The notes under the pieces: model-generated
Seen by the model: only the letters and a program-made list of their open reading frames with translations
The model's database searches: none
Told to the model about the DNA's origin: nothing
Assembly: GCA_027257055.1 (NCBI GenBank)
Contig: JAPVLO010000059.1
Location: forward strand, 5,208,001 to 5,272,000
DNA: 64,000 nt
Direction of reading: 5' to 3'
Source of the DNA: Cephalopachus bancanus
Lineage: Eukaryota > Chordata > Mammalia > Primates > Tarsiidae
Part shown: one piece after another, positions 34,956 to 47,579 of the stretch
Position numbering within the stretch: position 1 is the stretch's first letter
Layout: every line of letters starts with the position of its first letter
Translations under genes and position numbers: made by a program

Positions 34956-35325
34956 AGCCTTCAAGCATTAACCATTCCCTCTGCCTGGAGCTATCTTTCC
35001 TCAGATCTGTGCATGGCTAGTGTCTTTTAATCAAACAGGGCTCAGTTCAAATGCAACTATTTCAGAGATCATCAAATCTGAGACTGTACATTTCCTCAAT
35101 CACTCCTTATCTCATTGAACATTTGTATTTTCTTCATCATATTAAATCTCCAAATTGTTTTTTTAAGTTTGATTATATATTTAGTTTATGTCTGCAGACA
35201 CTCACCAGGGTATGAGACCAAATATATTGAGAACCTTAACCATCTTATTCACTGCTATACACCCAGTGCCTGGTACGAAGTGGCAGCTCCAGAAATATGT
35301 GTTGCGAAAATAAATGAAGCATGGT
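34956..35325 (+). mobile_element. L2 3'-end fragment
   Basis: TCTGCCTGGAGCTATCTTTC, CAGGGCTCAGTTCAAATGCA, ACTGCTATACACCCAGTGCC and AAAATAAATGAAGC follow the L2 3' end closely. Confidence 0.82.
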
Positions 35326-35524
35326 GCACTTGACATAGTCATTACAAGGTTGATGGTAATGCAAACAGGTTGCTGTGGGTGCACACAGCATGGAGACCTA
35401 AACTTTCCTGTAACACAAAGAGAGCCTTTCTAGAAAAAATGTCTCAGAATCCCAAGGAAGCCTTTCTAGAGACATTGGCCTCAAATATGAGGCCAAAATA
35501 CTCTGACCTGGAAAAGATATCATA

Positions 35525-35572
35525 ACAGTAAACATTTATTGAGAGAGGAGAGAGAAAGAAAGGGGGAGAGAG

Positions 35573-35609
<37 letters not shown>

Positions 35610-35805
35610 CTTTAATTCTCACAATAACCCTATGAAGTGGGTTCATTTGTTGGAAACCAACACCATTTGACAAATGAAAGAAACACAAATACCCAAAGGC
35701 TAAGCTAATGTGCTCAAGGTCATACTGCTTACAGTATAGACAGTTGTGACAAGAAATTAGAGGTTCTAGTATCAGAGCCTATACCCCCAACCATCACACT
35801 AATGA
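35525..35805 (-). mobile_element. MIR element split by a GA microsatellite
   Basis: AACATTTATTGAG precedes a (GA)n tract. After it come TCTCACAATAACCCTATGAA and AGGCTAAGCTAATGTGCTCA. This is reversed MIR sequence with the microsatellite grown inside it. Confidence 0.72.
35575..35607. repeat. (AG)n microsatellite
   Basis: About 16 AG units within a longer G/A-rich patch from 35540. Confidence 0.95.
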
Positions 35806-37012
35806 AATAAGAGAGAAGTCAGAGTTATAGTCACAGCTACAGAGGTGAGAGAGAGCATGTTGGGAAGCTGGAAGGAGTCCAGGATGTAGTATGCAGAGAG
35901 GACAAAGAAGAGAGTAATAAGTGACAAAGTAAGACAGATAGAAAGGAGCCGCTGCATGCAGCCTACTTGTGCAGTTAACCCTTACTTGTACCCTACATCT
36001 CTATAATAAAATAGAATTTTGTAAAAAAGTAAAGAAAGGAGTCAGATAAAGGGAGGCCTTATCAAAAAATTATGCATTGGCGCACTCTGGAAACCATTCT
36101 CAATCTACCAGAATTCCTACATGGGATCTAAACATCTGCACTCCTGTCACCTGTAGAATAGATTTAATTTATGACCAGGTCCAATTTACCAGTTGATAAT
36201 ATTTAGAAAGACATTCATGGTAGCTGCCTTACCTCCAACCCTTCCACCATTTACAGGAGAACAAAAACACTAAGCACAGGTGTTTAGGATCCTGGTTTGT
36301 TTTATTTTTTGAAGAACAGGCAACAGAGCATTAGTTTTTATCCTGGAATAGATGGTTTGTCCAGCTGTAGATCTGTAGAAAGGAAGCTGAATGTTAATTA
36401 GATGTCAACAGTAATTATGGTGATTACGTTTTTTGAATAGCTATTGGGAATAGCTGGATCCACATCTAGAATGTGATGTGAATGACATTTTAATAGTTTT
36501 TAAAAGAAAAAGAGAGCAGTTTTTTCTTTCTTCTTTTTCTTTCTTTTTTTTGTTACTAAGGAAATTACAGTGAATAGAATTATAGTAAAATAGATTTCTT
36601 AACAAAGGACTGTAACAATGATAATAGTCTCACGTGAAGTATGTAGTATATATTAAGAAAAATTATGAAAAAAGTTTTTTGAGACAGGATGCCTTATTTA
36701 AAACAAAATCAATTATCTTAAAGCTTTGCCTCAAAGTTCCACTGGAATGTTTTAAGTTGTAAGAATCTTTCTGATTTTCCTTACAACTGGGTCAGACTAA
36801 AGGATTTATAAACCTATTATGTTAATGATATTTTAATTGCATGCTTTTTATCTACTATAGAGACCCTTGTACTGCAAAAACCTGTATGATCATCTACTTC
36901 ATAAGACATTTTAACTGAATTAACTGATTTTCAAATAAACATCACAATTTGAAGTACTAACATTAAAATCAGATATTTATCATATTTGCTATATCGAAGG
37001 AACTCTACCTGT
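35806..37012. other. Mostly unique AT-rich DNA
   Basis: 35960-36035 resembles the terminal L1 3' UTR (TTGTACCCTACATCTCTATA, followed by an A-rich stretch). The remainder has no identifiable repeat. See the finding on 36380-36500. Confidence 0.35.
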
Positions 37013-37014
37013 TG

Positions 37015-37318
37015 TTTTTTTTTTTTGAGTTGGGGGTGTCTCACTTTGTTGCCCAGGCTGGAATGCAGTGCCGTGATCACAGCTCATCTCACCCTTGACC
37101 TCCTGGGCTCAGGCAATCATCCTGCCTTTGCCTCTGAGTAGATGGGACTACAGGTGTGCGCCACCACACCTAGCTAATTTATTTTTATTTTCATTTTTTG
37201 TAGAAACGAGCTCTCGCTATGCTGCCCATGCTGGTCTCAAACTCTTGGGCACAAGTAGTCCTTCCACCTCCGCCTCCCAAAATGCTGGGATTACAAGTGT
37301 GAGCCACTACACCTGGCC
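37015..37318 (-). mobile_element. Alu element, older (AluJ-like)
   Basis: A reversed full dimer: T-run at 37015-37026, then CACTTTGTTGCCCAGGCTGG, closing GTGAGCCACTACACCTGGCC. Its linker and right arm match standard old primate Alus rather than the lineage-specific ones in this window. Confidence 0.93.
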
Positions 37319-37534
37319 AACTTTCCTTTTTATTAAAAAAAGTCACAATTTAAAAAAATAGAGCATCTGTTTCTCATGCATCTAACACATTTGATATAAA
37401 TCTCAGGCATAAGGCAAGATTAAACTGCCCTCTCAAGCTGGAATTTTGAAGTCTACAGAAAAGGATAGCATTGCACTGACTGTACGTAGTCAGAAATTAG
37501 GAACCACCAGTTAAGCGAACATATGATGATTTAT

Positions 37535-38400
37535 TTAGTCATTGTTTCAACAAATTTTTGTTGAGTACTTACCATGTGTCTTATATCCTGAGAACTGAGT
37601 GGGTGCAGTCCATGCCATTATTTGGTGACATTCCCAAGGGACAGGACCTATTTCTGTCAGTATGAGTGGCTCCCTACCTCAGCTACAACAGTCTAGGAAA
37701 TCTTTGTCCCTGTCTTCTCCCAATAGAGAAGCATGGCTACAAGCAAGATAAACAAGATAGAACTCCATTTCTGTCCAAAGCTGTATGGAAAGGGACTGCA
37801 GAAGTCAATGGGAAAATGGTAAACAATGAGATGAATGGTTGACAAAAGAAATGCATGTAGCTATAAACCACATGGAAGGCATACAACACAGGTTAAAGAA
37901 ACCTCCAAAGAAATGTTCAGTGAACTGACAGGAAGGTTATACCACATGCAGAGAGGCAAGGCACGAGTGAACAGCAAATGCAAAGTGTGGAAGGCAGCAG
38001 AGAGCAGCACTCCTTCAACAAAGCAAAAACTGTTCTGTAGGACCAAATCATAAAGGATGGATGAGGCTATCTTTAGTGTTTAGGCGACAGACACAGATGA
38101 GGCCCAGACAGTACAAAGACTGGACTGTACTAGAGAAGGGACTTTATTTTGAGAGCAAAAGGAAGCAGATAAAGGGTGTTGAGCAAGAGCAAGATGATCA
38201 TATTAGCCCTTGCAAAAGATCCCTCAGGCTGCTGTGTGGACAGTGATTTGGCAGGAACAAGGCTAGCAGCAGAGAGAGCAAGATTCTGGAGACTATTGCA
38301 AGATTCTGGGTCAGAGATGGGGTGGCTCGGGCTAGAGGATAGAAGAGTATAAATGGATTTGAAGAGAACATTAAATAATAGAACTCATAAAACCTTATTT
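37535..38400 (-). mobile_element. L2-like reversed segment, diverged
   Basis: CAACAAATTTTTGTTGAGTA with CTTACCATGTGTCTTATATC opens the L2 reverse 3' end. Further on, CAAGGCACGAGTGAACAGCA, CTCAGGCTGCTGTGTGG and similar blocks follow the internal order of reversed L2 as I know it. Boundaries are approximate. Confidence 0.55.
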
Positions 38401-38469
38401 ACTGTAGCTTGAATGCTGTGTAACTGGAGAACATTTCAATGTGCTGGTTCTAATTACAAAATAGCAACA

Positions 38470-38715
38470 GCAATGCAAATAATAGCACTGATCGGGCATT
38501 TCCTCTATGATAGGCAGTTGTTCAGCACTTTTATTTAATCTTCAACAACACCCGGAGTTAGGTATATTCATTTTTTTCTTCCTGACTTACAAAGAGAAAA
38601 CTAAGGATCAGACAGATGATTTGAATTTCTTGTCCAGGATCATATTACCAGAAGGTGGCAGAGCTGGAATTTGGGCACTGGCAGCCTGACTCCAGAGCTG
38701 ATGTTCTCACTGTAA
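38470..38715 (-). mobile_element. MIR element
   Basis: Reversed MIR: GCATTTCCTCTATGATAGGC, ACACCCGGAGTTAGGTATA, GGTGGCAGAGCTGGAATTTG and GACTCCAGAGCTGATGTTCT. Confidence 0.8.
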
Positions 38716-38934
38716 ATGAATGCTAAAGAACAATAATAAGATTAGTATAATATCCCAATCTTAAAATATGTGGGATAAGAATGTAGCTTACTTTTTTTCC
38801 CCCACCAAAGCTCTGTGCATTTGTCAGGACCAATATCCTCCTTGTGTTTTCAGTGAGATTTGTTCCCTTTGCTGTAGAGAAAACATAGGCTTGGGGTAAG
38901 AAAGAGAAAAAAGAAGAAAAAATCGAATAATGAA

Positions 38935-39175
38935 CGGTACAAGCATGTGCTAGGCATCAAGTACTTTCTCTATACCAAATGCTTTTCTAGGTGCTTTATT
39001 TTTATTCGTCATGGTGCTAGGTGCAGAGGTGTATTATTTTTAATCTTCCAAGAACCCTAAGAGGTAGGTGGTATGGTTTCATTTCATGAATTCAGAGTCT
39101 GAGATTGAGAAAGGTCAAAGGTCATTTGGTTAGGATAGGCCAGAGCCCAACCTAACTCTGATTCTCTCTACAGAC
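38935..39175 (-). mobile_element. MIR element
   Basis: Reversed MIR with AGGTGCTTTATTTTTATTCG, CCAAGAACCCTAAGAGGTAG and GAATTCAGAGTCTGAGATTG. Confidence 0.7.
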
Positions 39176-39965
39176 CATGCCGCTGCCTCTCCAAGAGAAA
39201 AAAGAAAGCAGAGACATACAAGGTAGGTAGACATTTGGGTGGAAAGAAATGAGGATTCCAAAAGTGGGAAAGAAGAAGAAAAGTTTTATTGAGCATAGAA
39301 TTTGGAGCTGGGCAATCTTACAAACAGGTCTCATTGGAACAGAAGGAGTCTCTTGTCTTCACATTGTTGCTGAGTTCCTGGATGGTGAGAATGTGTTCTA
39401 TTAGTTTTAGTGGCCCACATTGAACTCCATGACAATTAGAAGTCATAACCAGAACATAAGTTCCAGTCTAGATATTTTTACTGCTGGTAGAAGTGATTTG
39501 GTGCCCTTTGGACTGTCACAGATTGGTCTATGTTGAATAATTGAGACTTGAAGGAATGTTAGCTCATCTCTGAACTTTCTTGGAATATATGATACCTTGG
39601 GCTCATGACCTACCTGTCCTAGCCCCATTACCTTATAATTGGAGACTGAAAATATATAACAGGTAACAAAGCACTGTCAGTTTAAATGATTTATTTACTT
39701 ACCAGGGATCACACATGTATCTGGTGGTAAAACTTGCACAGAGGTATTTCCATCACATCTTGATTTTCCATGGAGAAGCCACATGATCAGTTTAGGATTG
39801 TAGCAGTGATGAACCATTGCAACCTAAATCAGGAGTGGCTCCAGAGTAGTAATGTTGTGTCCAATTGACTTCTTTACCCCTGTGTTAACACAATGGCTGA
39901 TTTATAGCAAACTCTCAAAAAATGCTTGAAAAAATAAGGGATAGCATGAGTTCTGAGTAACCTTT
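39176..39965. other. No recognised feature
   Basis: Unique sequence. Confidence 0.3.
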
Positions 39966-40195
39966 ATAGTATAATAAGGGGGCAAGGTAATATAGTGGTC
40001 AGACCCATGGATGCTGAGCTCAGACTATCTGGGTTTAAATCACCCTGCTACATGCCTGACATTTTTCTCTTGACTTTGGTTTTCTTATGTATAAGATAGA
40101 CACAATACTGTTGTAAGATATTCCATTTTAAAAATGAGCTTAATAGGACCCGACATGTAGTATGTGCTTAATAAGTCTTAGCTATTACTTATTTA
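39966..40195 (+). mobile_element. MIR element
   Basis: GGTAATATAGTGGTCAGACC, ACTATCTGGGTTTAAATCA and AGTATGTGCTTAATAAGTCT are the forward MIR blocks, start to end. Confidence 0.8.
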
Positions 40196-40697
40196 TCAGC
40201 ATCAATAATTTACAAATTAAATGTCTTCATTATAATTGTATATCTTTTCCCAATATCTTTTCTCAAGAAACAAAATACACCATGCAGAAATTGTTCCATT
40301 GAGAAATAGATCCAGAGGTAACAATCTAGTCTTGTTGGAGAGCAAGAAAAACGGTGTGGTGAGTAGAAGGAATACTCCAAAGTTAGACTGTAACCCAGAG
40401 TGGGTGTTTCTTTTCTTCCCAAGTACAGATGCTAAGGCTCTCTTCAGCATCACCATGTTGATATCAATACCTTGCTTTTCCAGACGTTAGAGTACCCAGG
40501 GTCATTCAAAGGAAGTAAAAATGTCCACTTGAGTTGGGGCTCAACACAATACTGGACATACTAAGGTCATCTATCTATTAAATGATTCACAGGTGTCTTT
40601 AGAAAATTAGCTAACATAGCCCCTCAGCATGGTGACATGTAGTGCTCACCCAAATGACATTGGAAATCTAAGGGATTTGGCTTGAATTTTCCTTGGC
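40196..40697. other. No recognised feature
   Basis: Unique sequence. Open frames on both strands at 40210-40490 mirror each other and show no domain. Confidence 0.3.
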
Positions 40698-40738
40698 TGC
40701 TATATTAGGGTTCTCCAGAGAAACAGAGCCAATAGCAT

Positions 40739-40797
40739 GGATGGATGGATAGATAGAGAGATATAGATTAGATAGATAGAAGAAGATAGATGGATGT

Positions 40798-40829
<32 letters not shown>

Positions 40830-40830
40830 A
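40739..40830. repeat. (GATA)n/(GATG)n microsatellite
   Basis: An interrupted GATA/GATG tract, with the longest pure run of about eight GATA units near 40798-40829. Confidence 0.93.
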
Positions 40831-41089
40831 GAGGAAACACATTATGAGGATCAGCTCACATGATTATGGAGCCTGAGGAGAATCATAATATATATACTGG
40901 AGTTCCAGAAAAGCTGGGAGTGTAACTTAGTCCAGGTCTGAAGAAGGCCTGAGAACTGGGAGCCAATGGTAAAATTCTCAGCTTAAGGTCAAAGGCCTGA
41001 TAAACTGAGGGCCCTCTGGTGCAAGTCTCAGAGTCTAGAAGCTGGAGAATCTGAACTTTTAGTATTCAGGAGGGAGGGAGCAAGAGACC

Positions 41090-41160
41090 TAGAGGTCAAG
41101 AGGGAGGGAGGGAGGGGGAGAGGGAGAGGAAGAGACAGAGAGAGAGAGAGAACCAGAGAG
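41090..41160. repeat. GGGA/GAGA purine tract
   Basis: A purine-rich low-complexity stretch inside the LTR, composed of GGGA then GAGA units. Confidence 0.85.
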
Positions 41161-41370
41161 AGATTTCATCTTTCCTCTGCCTTTATGTTTTATCAAAGCT
41201 CTCAGCCGATTAAATAATGCCCACACACATTGGGTGAGGATGGGTCTTCCTTACTCAGCCCATGGATTCAAATGTCAATACTCTCACAGACACACCCCAA
41301 AATAATGCTTTAAGAGCTATCTGGGTATCTCTTAATCCAATCAAGTTGGCACTTCAAGTTAACTACCACA

Positions 41371-42104
41371 ATGTCTTCACAGCCTCCATGCTCACCCTGC
41401 TCTCCACCCTTCATGAGATATCTCCCCTCCAACAGCTGCAGATATCCAACCACAGCAGAATCTGTAGTTATACTACCCTCTTCCTCTCTTATCTACCCCA
41501 TCAAGCCAGTTGACCCTTGTCCTGCCTCCCTAAAGACTGATCAATGTGCAGCTATCTTTCTTCTTGTTCCAATAGGGTCAAAGTATAATCCCTATATCCC
41601 TCATTTATTCCTCAGGGCCTTCTCCTTTCATTCTCAAAAAAAAACCCCTTTCTTCTTTCAACAAGACTCCTTGTATATCAAAAGCTGTGGCTTTCAAAGT
41701 ATTGTTCTCTCGTGGGCTTCAAGAACATATTTTAGAATTCAGAAAAACAGAACATTGATTTTTTTGTTCTCTGTAATTTCTGCTATAACTATACCAATAC
41801 TCCTTAAGGCAATGTGGTACTTCTGAAAGAAGGCAGGGTAATAGTCAAAGATGAGAAGAAAGACTCAGAGACTGATGCTTCAAGATTGTGTCTTGCTATT
41901 CTATGTCTGTTCACTGTGAGTCACACACACATTTCATCAGGTTAGCTCTGGTCTTTGACTCATGACTGACATTGATCCCTGGCCTCTGTTGTCTTGCCCT
42001 AAAGAAGACATGAAGTGAGGACTGTGATAGTAAATTTCTCCTGAAATTCACACTCTTTATGTCATAATTCTCCTTAAGAATTTCCAGTTTATACATTGTT
42101 CCTT
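41371..42104. other. No recognised feature
   Basis: A C/T-rich stretch with a 151-codon plus-strand frame (41371-41826) that shows no domain and is probably chance from low stop-codon density. Confidence 0.25.
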
Positions 42105-42228
42105 AAATACATATTGAATGTTTACCATGTGTATTTCAATTAGTCTTCATAACCCTATGAAGTAGGTGCTGTTATTGTTTTTATTTTACAGAAGAGGACA
42201 CTGAGATTCAGAAAAGTTGAGGCCATCA
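42105..42228 (-). mobile_element. MIR fragment
   Basis: CATAACCCTATGAAGTAGGT and ACAGAAGAGGACACTGAGAT are reversed MIR blocks. Confidence 0.78.
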
Positions 42229-42239
42229 TTTCTGCTGTT

Positions 42240-42578
42240 CATCACATATTCGAAGCTATCTTTTTGAGTACTCTTCTCCTTTGGAGTTAGGTGTGCCTAC
42301 ATAATTCTTTGGAGTAGAAGTGACACATGTCATATATGGTTGAAAGTTCTCAAAACCAGTGCACAATTCACCATGTTCTCTTTCTCTGTGCCCCAGTAAT
42401 GTTCCAAATAGTAGAAATTCCATTCACTAGCATTCTGACATGGAGGTGACATGGAGTAGAGCCTTATCCATCCTTTAATGGACAAGTAGCAGCATGCAAG
42501 AAAAAAATCTATTGTTTCAAGCCACTGACTTTTGCAGATTGTTCACAGCTTAACCTTGCTCATTGTGATTAATACAGA
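42240..42578 (+). mobile_element. Possible ERVL-type LTR remnant
   Basis: The stretch TTGTTTCAAGCCACTGACTT with TGATTAATACAG near the end resembles the 3' part of a common mammalian LTR. The 5' limit is unclear. Confidence 0.45.
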
Positions 42579-42579
42579 A

Positions 42580-42720
42580 GTCACTCATTCATTCAATTAT
42601 TTATCCATGTACTCATTCAACAAACAATTATTGATTGTCTACTTTGTGCCAGATGTGAACTAGGTACTACAAAAGCAAGCCATGATACTTGTCTTTATAA
42701 TCTCTGGTAACTTGTCTACC
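42580..42720 (-). mobile_element. L2 end fragment
   Basis: ACTCATTCAACAAACAATTA and CTACTTTGTGCCAGATGTGA are the reversed L2 3' end. Confidence 0.7.
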
Positions 42721-43734
42721 AAAGGCATGAACTTAATTAAATGAAGTTGAGTTTTAAACTTGGATCATTAGCTTCCAGAGTTTGTGCTCAGAAATACAGC
42801 TTTGTACTACCTCAAACAGAGATTTCTAGAATAGTTTTTCTAACTTTTTTTCACATCTCTCAAGGTCTGGATCTGCTCTGTGTCAGGCAGCATAGCAGCT
42901 AAACTCCTTATGAACTGTCAGTTCAGGTGTGATGGGTGGAGAAAATTGAGTGAGGCTCATCACCAAAGAGAAGTTGAGCATATGCCCAAATTTTGACCAT
43001 GATTTATGGGTATTGGTCATGTTTTCTGTCTGCATAGCATCTTTTGAACACCCTGTTATGTCTGCTGGACTTTTCTACTTAATGGGCCCCAAGGGCAGGA
43101 GCCCAAAAACTCCCTTCCAGCTTCTTTTGCAGTTAAGAAACATTCATGTGACCTTCTCCCACGAATGACATAAATCCCCACTAGGCTTCAGTTAAGAAGT
43201 GAACAATCTGGGATCTATTTGTCTGGAGAGGGGCAGCAGAAGCTCTGGTTTAATGATGACTGGGCTGAGTGCCTGGCTCATGAGGCTGCATTGTGGACCA
43301 GAGCTTGTTCAATCACCCCAATGGTAGGGGCAGCAATGTCCTTCTCACTAGGCTAGCTTTGGAGCATGATTTGAGACATTATTCCTGGAAATTTGGCACT
43401 AAGCACATTTCTTTAAACCTCCCAGTATCTTCAAATTACTCACCATTCTCTAATGAACTTGTTTTCTGCTTAATCAGCTACAGTCAGCTTCTACTTCTTC
43501 AAGAACCCCAACCGATGAAATGTGGAAGCTGAGCCAGAAAATATTCAAGCCAGGTCCTGAGAAAAGAGAACAGAAAGTGGTTAATCCAAAGGTGTGTGGG
43601 TGGATGGGGAATTAAGGTCTGGGAAATCTGAGATCAAAGATGGTAAAACTTGAAAAGGAAATGAGTTTCAGGTTCACCTTGAACACATTGCTGTGGACTG
43701 TATCTTTCTGCAGGCCGACGTCATCTTAGATGTG
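42721..43734. other. Mostly unrecognised, possible LTR-like patch
   Basis: The 42900-43545 region has a moderate G+C content and an LTR-like closing phrase, but I cannot name it. No coding evidence. Confidence 0.3.
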
Positions 43735-44955
43735 TTCACTCAGTCATTCAACAAATATTTATAGAGCACATACTCCATACCTGGCTCTATGGTAGGCACT
43801 GGGGAAATAATGATGGATAAGCCAGGTATAATCTCAACTATCATGCCGCTAATAGTTTTATATAATGTGAAGGCTGATCATAATCAAATGATCACACCAA
43901 TGGACAAACGTATAATTACAAACTGACAATAAAAGAAAGTATATTCTAAGCACACAACATAATCAAGTGTGGAAGATGAGAGAAGCCTTCCTGGGGAAGT
44001 GATATTAGAGTTGAAACCTGAAGGCCAAGAGAAAAGGGGAGTAGAAGAGAGCATTCCAGGAGATATGAACAATATGTGCAATGACTCTGGAGACAGAGGG
44101 AACGTGGCACATTTGAAGAACTGTAAAGATCATGCGCATGGAGAGAGAGGTGAGAATGGAGTAAAGTAAAGCTTCAGTGGTAGTAGGGAGTCATGAAAGA
44201 GCATGTAGAGTCTAAAAGGTCTATTAAAATTTTTAATCTTTTTTCTAAAATCAATAGGCAGCTATTGAAGAAGTTTTTTGTTTGTTTGTTTGTTTGTTTT
44301 TCCTTTGAGTTGGAGTCTCACTGTCACCCAGGCTGGAGTGCAGTGGCACACTCACAGCCATCCCAGGGTCGACCTGCTGGACTCAGGTGATCCTTTCGCT
44401 TCAGCCTTCCAAGTAGCTGGAATTATAGGCACACACCACCATGCCCAGCTAATTTTTTGTTTGTTTTATTGTAGAGATGAGGTCTTGCCAAGTTGCCCAG
44501 GCTGGTTATTGAAGAGTTTTAAGGCATGTAATAACAATGCTAGATGTGCATGCTGAAATGCCATACTGAGTACAGTGGGACAGTGGATGGGGAAGGGTAG
44601 TTGACTGAATATAAGAAAGTGATTAAAAGTGATTAAAGAGGCTATTGCAATGATCCAGGCAAGAGTAGGTTGCTAGACCAGGCTAGAACATTGGCAGGGG
44701 ATATGGAAAGGAGTAGAGTAGTTGAAGAGATATTTAGGAGGAAAGTCAGTGGCCCCTCACAATGATTTAGGTATAGAATGTTTGGTAACTCCAACTTTTC
44801 TGACTTGGGCAACTTATGTAAGGACCACTGGAAGAGCATCAGATTAGGCAGCAAAGGATTGAGGATAATGTCTTTGGTCTTGCACATGCTGAGATTTGGG
44901 ATGCCTTTATTTTTCAAGAGAAAACAATAGGTAGACAGTTAGATATGAGGGTCTT
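43735..44955 (-). mobile_element. L2-like reversed segment, interrupted by an Alu
   Basis: CATTCAACAAATATTTATAG and GGTAGGCACTGGGGAAATAA open the reversed L2 3' end. AGCATTCCAGGAGATATGAA and GAGGCTATTGCAATGATCCA follow in the expected order. The open frames here are by-products. Confidence 0.7.
44277..44507 (-). mobile_element. Alu, 5'-truncated, in L2
   Basis: A reversed Alu with a GTTT-repeat tail, ending at GTTGCCCAGGCTGG where the 5' head is missing. Flanking TATTGAAGAAGTTTT and TATTGAAGAGTTTT are the likely target duplication. Confidence 0.87.
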
Positions 44956-45044
44956 TTGCACTGGAGATGTCTCTCTACTTATCTTAAAAAACAGTCTGGT
45001 GAAGCTAGACTGTGACCAAAACCAGATTGATAAACCCAAATTTG

Positions 45045-45560
45045 GAACATTTATCTATTCATTCAATGCAGTTTTATCAAGCATATACCTGGCACCATGC
45101 ACTGGGGATACAGAGTCAAGAAGGAGATGCCGAACTAGAAGAGCTTATAATATAGTTGAGAAATGTAACTGCCAATACGCAAATAATAAAATGTAAATAA
45201 TAATGCTATATACAGAATTCTTTTAAAAGGCACATTTTGTAGGGTAGATTATAAGGTTGAGGTATAGGGATGAGTTGTGTTCTAGGAAGGGGAGACAGTA
45301 ATGCAAAGACTTAGTGTCATGGAAGAATGCTTTCTTCTTAAGAAGTCACCAATATTAAATATGGCTGAAGCAAGGGAGTCAGGAGCTGGGCAGTTACAGG
45401 AGATGAGGCTAGACATGTAGACAGAAGGCTGGTATCAGCAATCCTATAATCATTTTGAACTTTAATCTGAAGATTGTCATGTGGCATTGAAGCATTTCAT
45501 GCAATGGGAGAATGGGATCAGATCTCTGTTTTAGATAACTTTACTGTGTGGTGAATGACT
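45045..45560 (-). mobile_element. L2-like reversed segment
   Basis: CTATTCATTCAATGCAGTTT, CACCATGCACTGGGGATACA and the later AATGGGAGAATGGGATCAGA follow the reversed L2 order. Confidence 0.62.
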
Positions 45561-46652
45561 TTAATAAGAGATCTGAGAAACACTATTCAAAATCCAAACT
45601 TGTCATCTGCATCTTTTTAATAGGTTGATTTATAGTTATTAATGCCTTTAGGGTTCCACGTTTTCATGTTATTATCTTATCTCATTTGAAGCACAACAAT
45701 TAAAAAATGCTACAAATCAGTGTACTATTATACTTAATTATTTTCATGGTTATATTAGATAATGACCAAAAAATGACATTGGTTTGCTCACTTGTTAGAA
45801 ACCATAGAATAACCTTCCTCATTAAATAACCATTTCCTATCACAAAGCAAATTCAGAACAAGGTACTGTGTCTTTAATCTTTCTTTAATCGATGTACATT
45901 ATTTTTAATCATATTCCATGACTCACCATGTTTTGACTATAGCTGACTTGAACAGTAATAGTCTCTTACCCTTTTGTCACAATTTGCCAAAGGCTCAGAG
46001 GGCCAATGAGGATGTTGAGGTAAGATTTTGGACTTGTCTGGTCTTAAATTAAATAATGAGTAAATAATTGAGAAATAATTCTTAGAAGGAGTGCCTGAAG
46101 GTTTCTGTAATGGCTTACTTGGTTCACATAAAATACAAGATAGAAAATTAAGTTTTTGCTAGTTAGAGGAAAGTTATTTTATTTTCCTTCATTAACATGA
46201 CCAATGAGGATAAAAATCAAGAAAAGACCCTTGGAACAGATAGAGTTTCAAATTCCGCTACAGCAGAGTGCAATTATGTTAAGTATAGAACTTTAAATAG
46301 CAACACTCTGATGCTTTTGGCTTACCTTACTCAACTCACTGTGAGCTATTGTCTTATTGTCTGCTGTTACATGTAAGTTTTTGGCAGCTGCTGATGGTGA
46401 CTGCTGCTTGAAGAAGAGGAACTAGAAAGAATGATCCCTTACCAACTGTGTTTTTTATTCTGCCCAGATGCCAAAGTCTCCACTGCCCAGGAAGGATAAT
46501 GGGGGAGTTGAACATTAATGAAAGAAATGATCTTTTAAAAGCTAGTAGCTGCAGTATCATCAAACTAGGAGCCTTTCTCCATTTATTTTCTTAGTGACAA
46601 CTGGAGGTGAGACTATGAAATCCCAAGAGGAGAAAAAAATCTCACTCTATAA

Positions 46653-46653
<1 letters not shown>
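45561..46653. other. Unique AT-rich DNA
   Basis: About 1.1 kb without a recognisable repeat or gene. Confidence 0.3.

Positions 46654-46691
<38 letters not shown>
46654..46691. repeat. (TG)19 microsatellite
   Basis: A pure TG run of about 38 bp. Confidence 0.98.
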
Positions 46692-46692
<1 letters not shown>

Positions 46693-46924
46693 TTTTGGAG
46701 GAAGGGATGCCAAAAAAAGTATATATAATTTAAGCAATGTTATCAATGTACTACTTTTATTTCACCATAATCAGAAATGTCTGGATACTGATGGTAACCA
46801 CTCTGAGCACTTCTTGTATTTGCAGAAGTCAAACGTGACTCATAGTCTTCTTTTGTTATTGGTATATGTTATTATAATTTTAATACAATTTTTCTTTTCT
46901 TAAAATGTGTATACATTTTTTGCA

Positions 46925-46926
<2 letters not shown>

Positions 46927-46966
<40 letters not shown>
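46927..46966. repeat. (GT)20 microsatellite
   Basis: A pure GT run of 40 bp, 235 bp after the previous one and in the same strand sense. Confidence 0.98.
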
Positions 46967-46967
<1 letters not shown>

Positions 46968-47533
46968 TGAAATAAAAATAAAGACCTTTGGTTGTTTTTG
47001 TTTTCAGGCAGTAACTTGGGTATCTTTATTGACAGCCTCTGTTTTGAAGCCAATTTTGTGAATAAAATAATAATTCTTATGTGGGAAGTAAAGCAAAGAA
47101 GGCTTACAATGGTTTAATAACAGCTTTCTGCTGGCTAGATATCTGAAAACTTAAAATGTAGTTGACAGTAAGAAGTTTTGTGGGGATTTTTTCCTTAAAA
47201 ACATATAACATTAAATATCTTTTTAAAAAATCCATACACAATAGAGACCCATCTAATGTATTCTTTACTCTTTAAAGTTTTATGAGACTGTGAATGTCTC
47301 ACTTCATCCTGGGTTTCAAATATATTGAATTTGAAGAAATGTGAAAAGAGACTTTGTGTAACAATGGGCCAAGAGTCTTCTACAACATGAAAACAATGAG
47401 TGAGACATCAACAATGCTGGAACAAGCTGATCGCTGTCTCTTCATTATTGAAATTCAGAAATATTATGAATATTCAAATTGATCATAAAAACTTCCAGAA
47501 CCAACCTTCACTTATGAAAAGATCGGAAAATTT
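46967..47533. other. No recognised feature
   Basis: AT-rich unique DNA. Confidence 0.3.
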
Positions 47534-47542
47534 TTCTACTAA

Positions 47543-47543
<1 letters not shown>

Positions 47544-47576
<33 letters not shown>

Positions 47577-47579
47577 GCG

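Larger units (their letters stand above)
40698..41370 (+). mobile_element. LTR remnant with internal GATA microsatellite
   Basis: TGCTATATTAGGGTTCTCCA then GAGAAACAGAGCCAATAG is the opening of a widespread mammalian LTR type. GGCTCACATGATTATGGAGC-like, TAATGCCCACACACATTGGG and AACTACCACA at the end match the rest. The boundaries are TG...CA. Family name not certain. Confidence 0.6.

Noticed and set aside
41371..41826. 151-codon plus-strand frame
   Set aside because: C/T-rich stretch with few stop codons; no domain, no conserved-looking motif and an overlapping open frame at 41262-41513.
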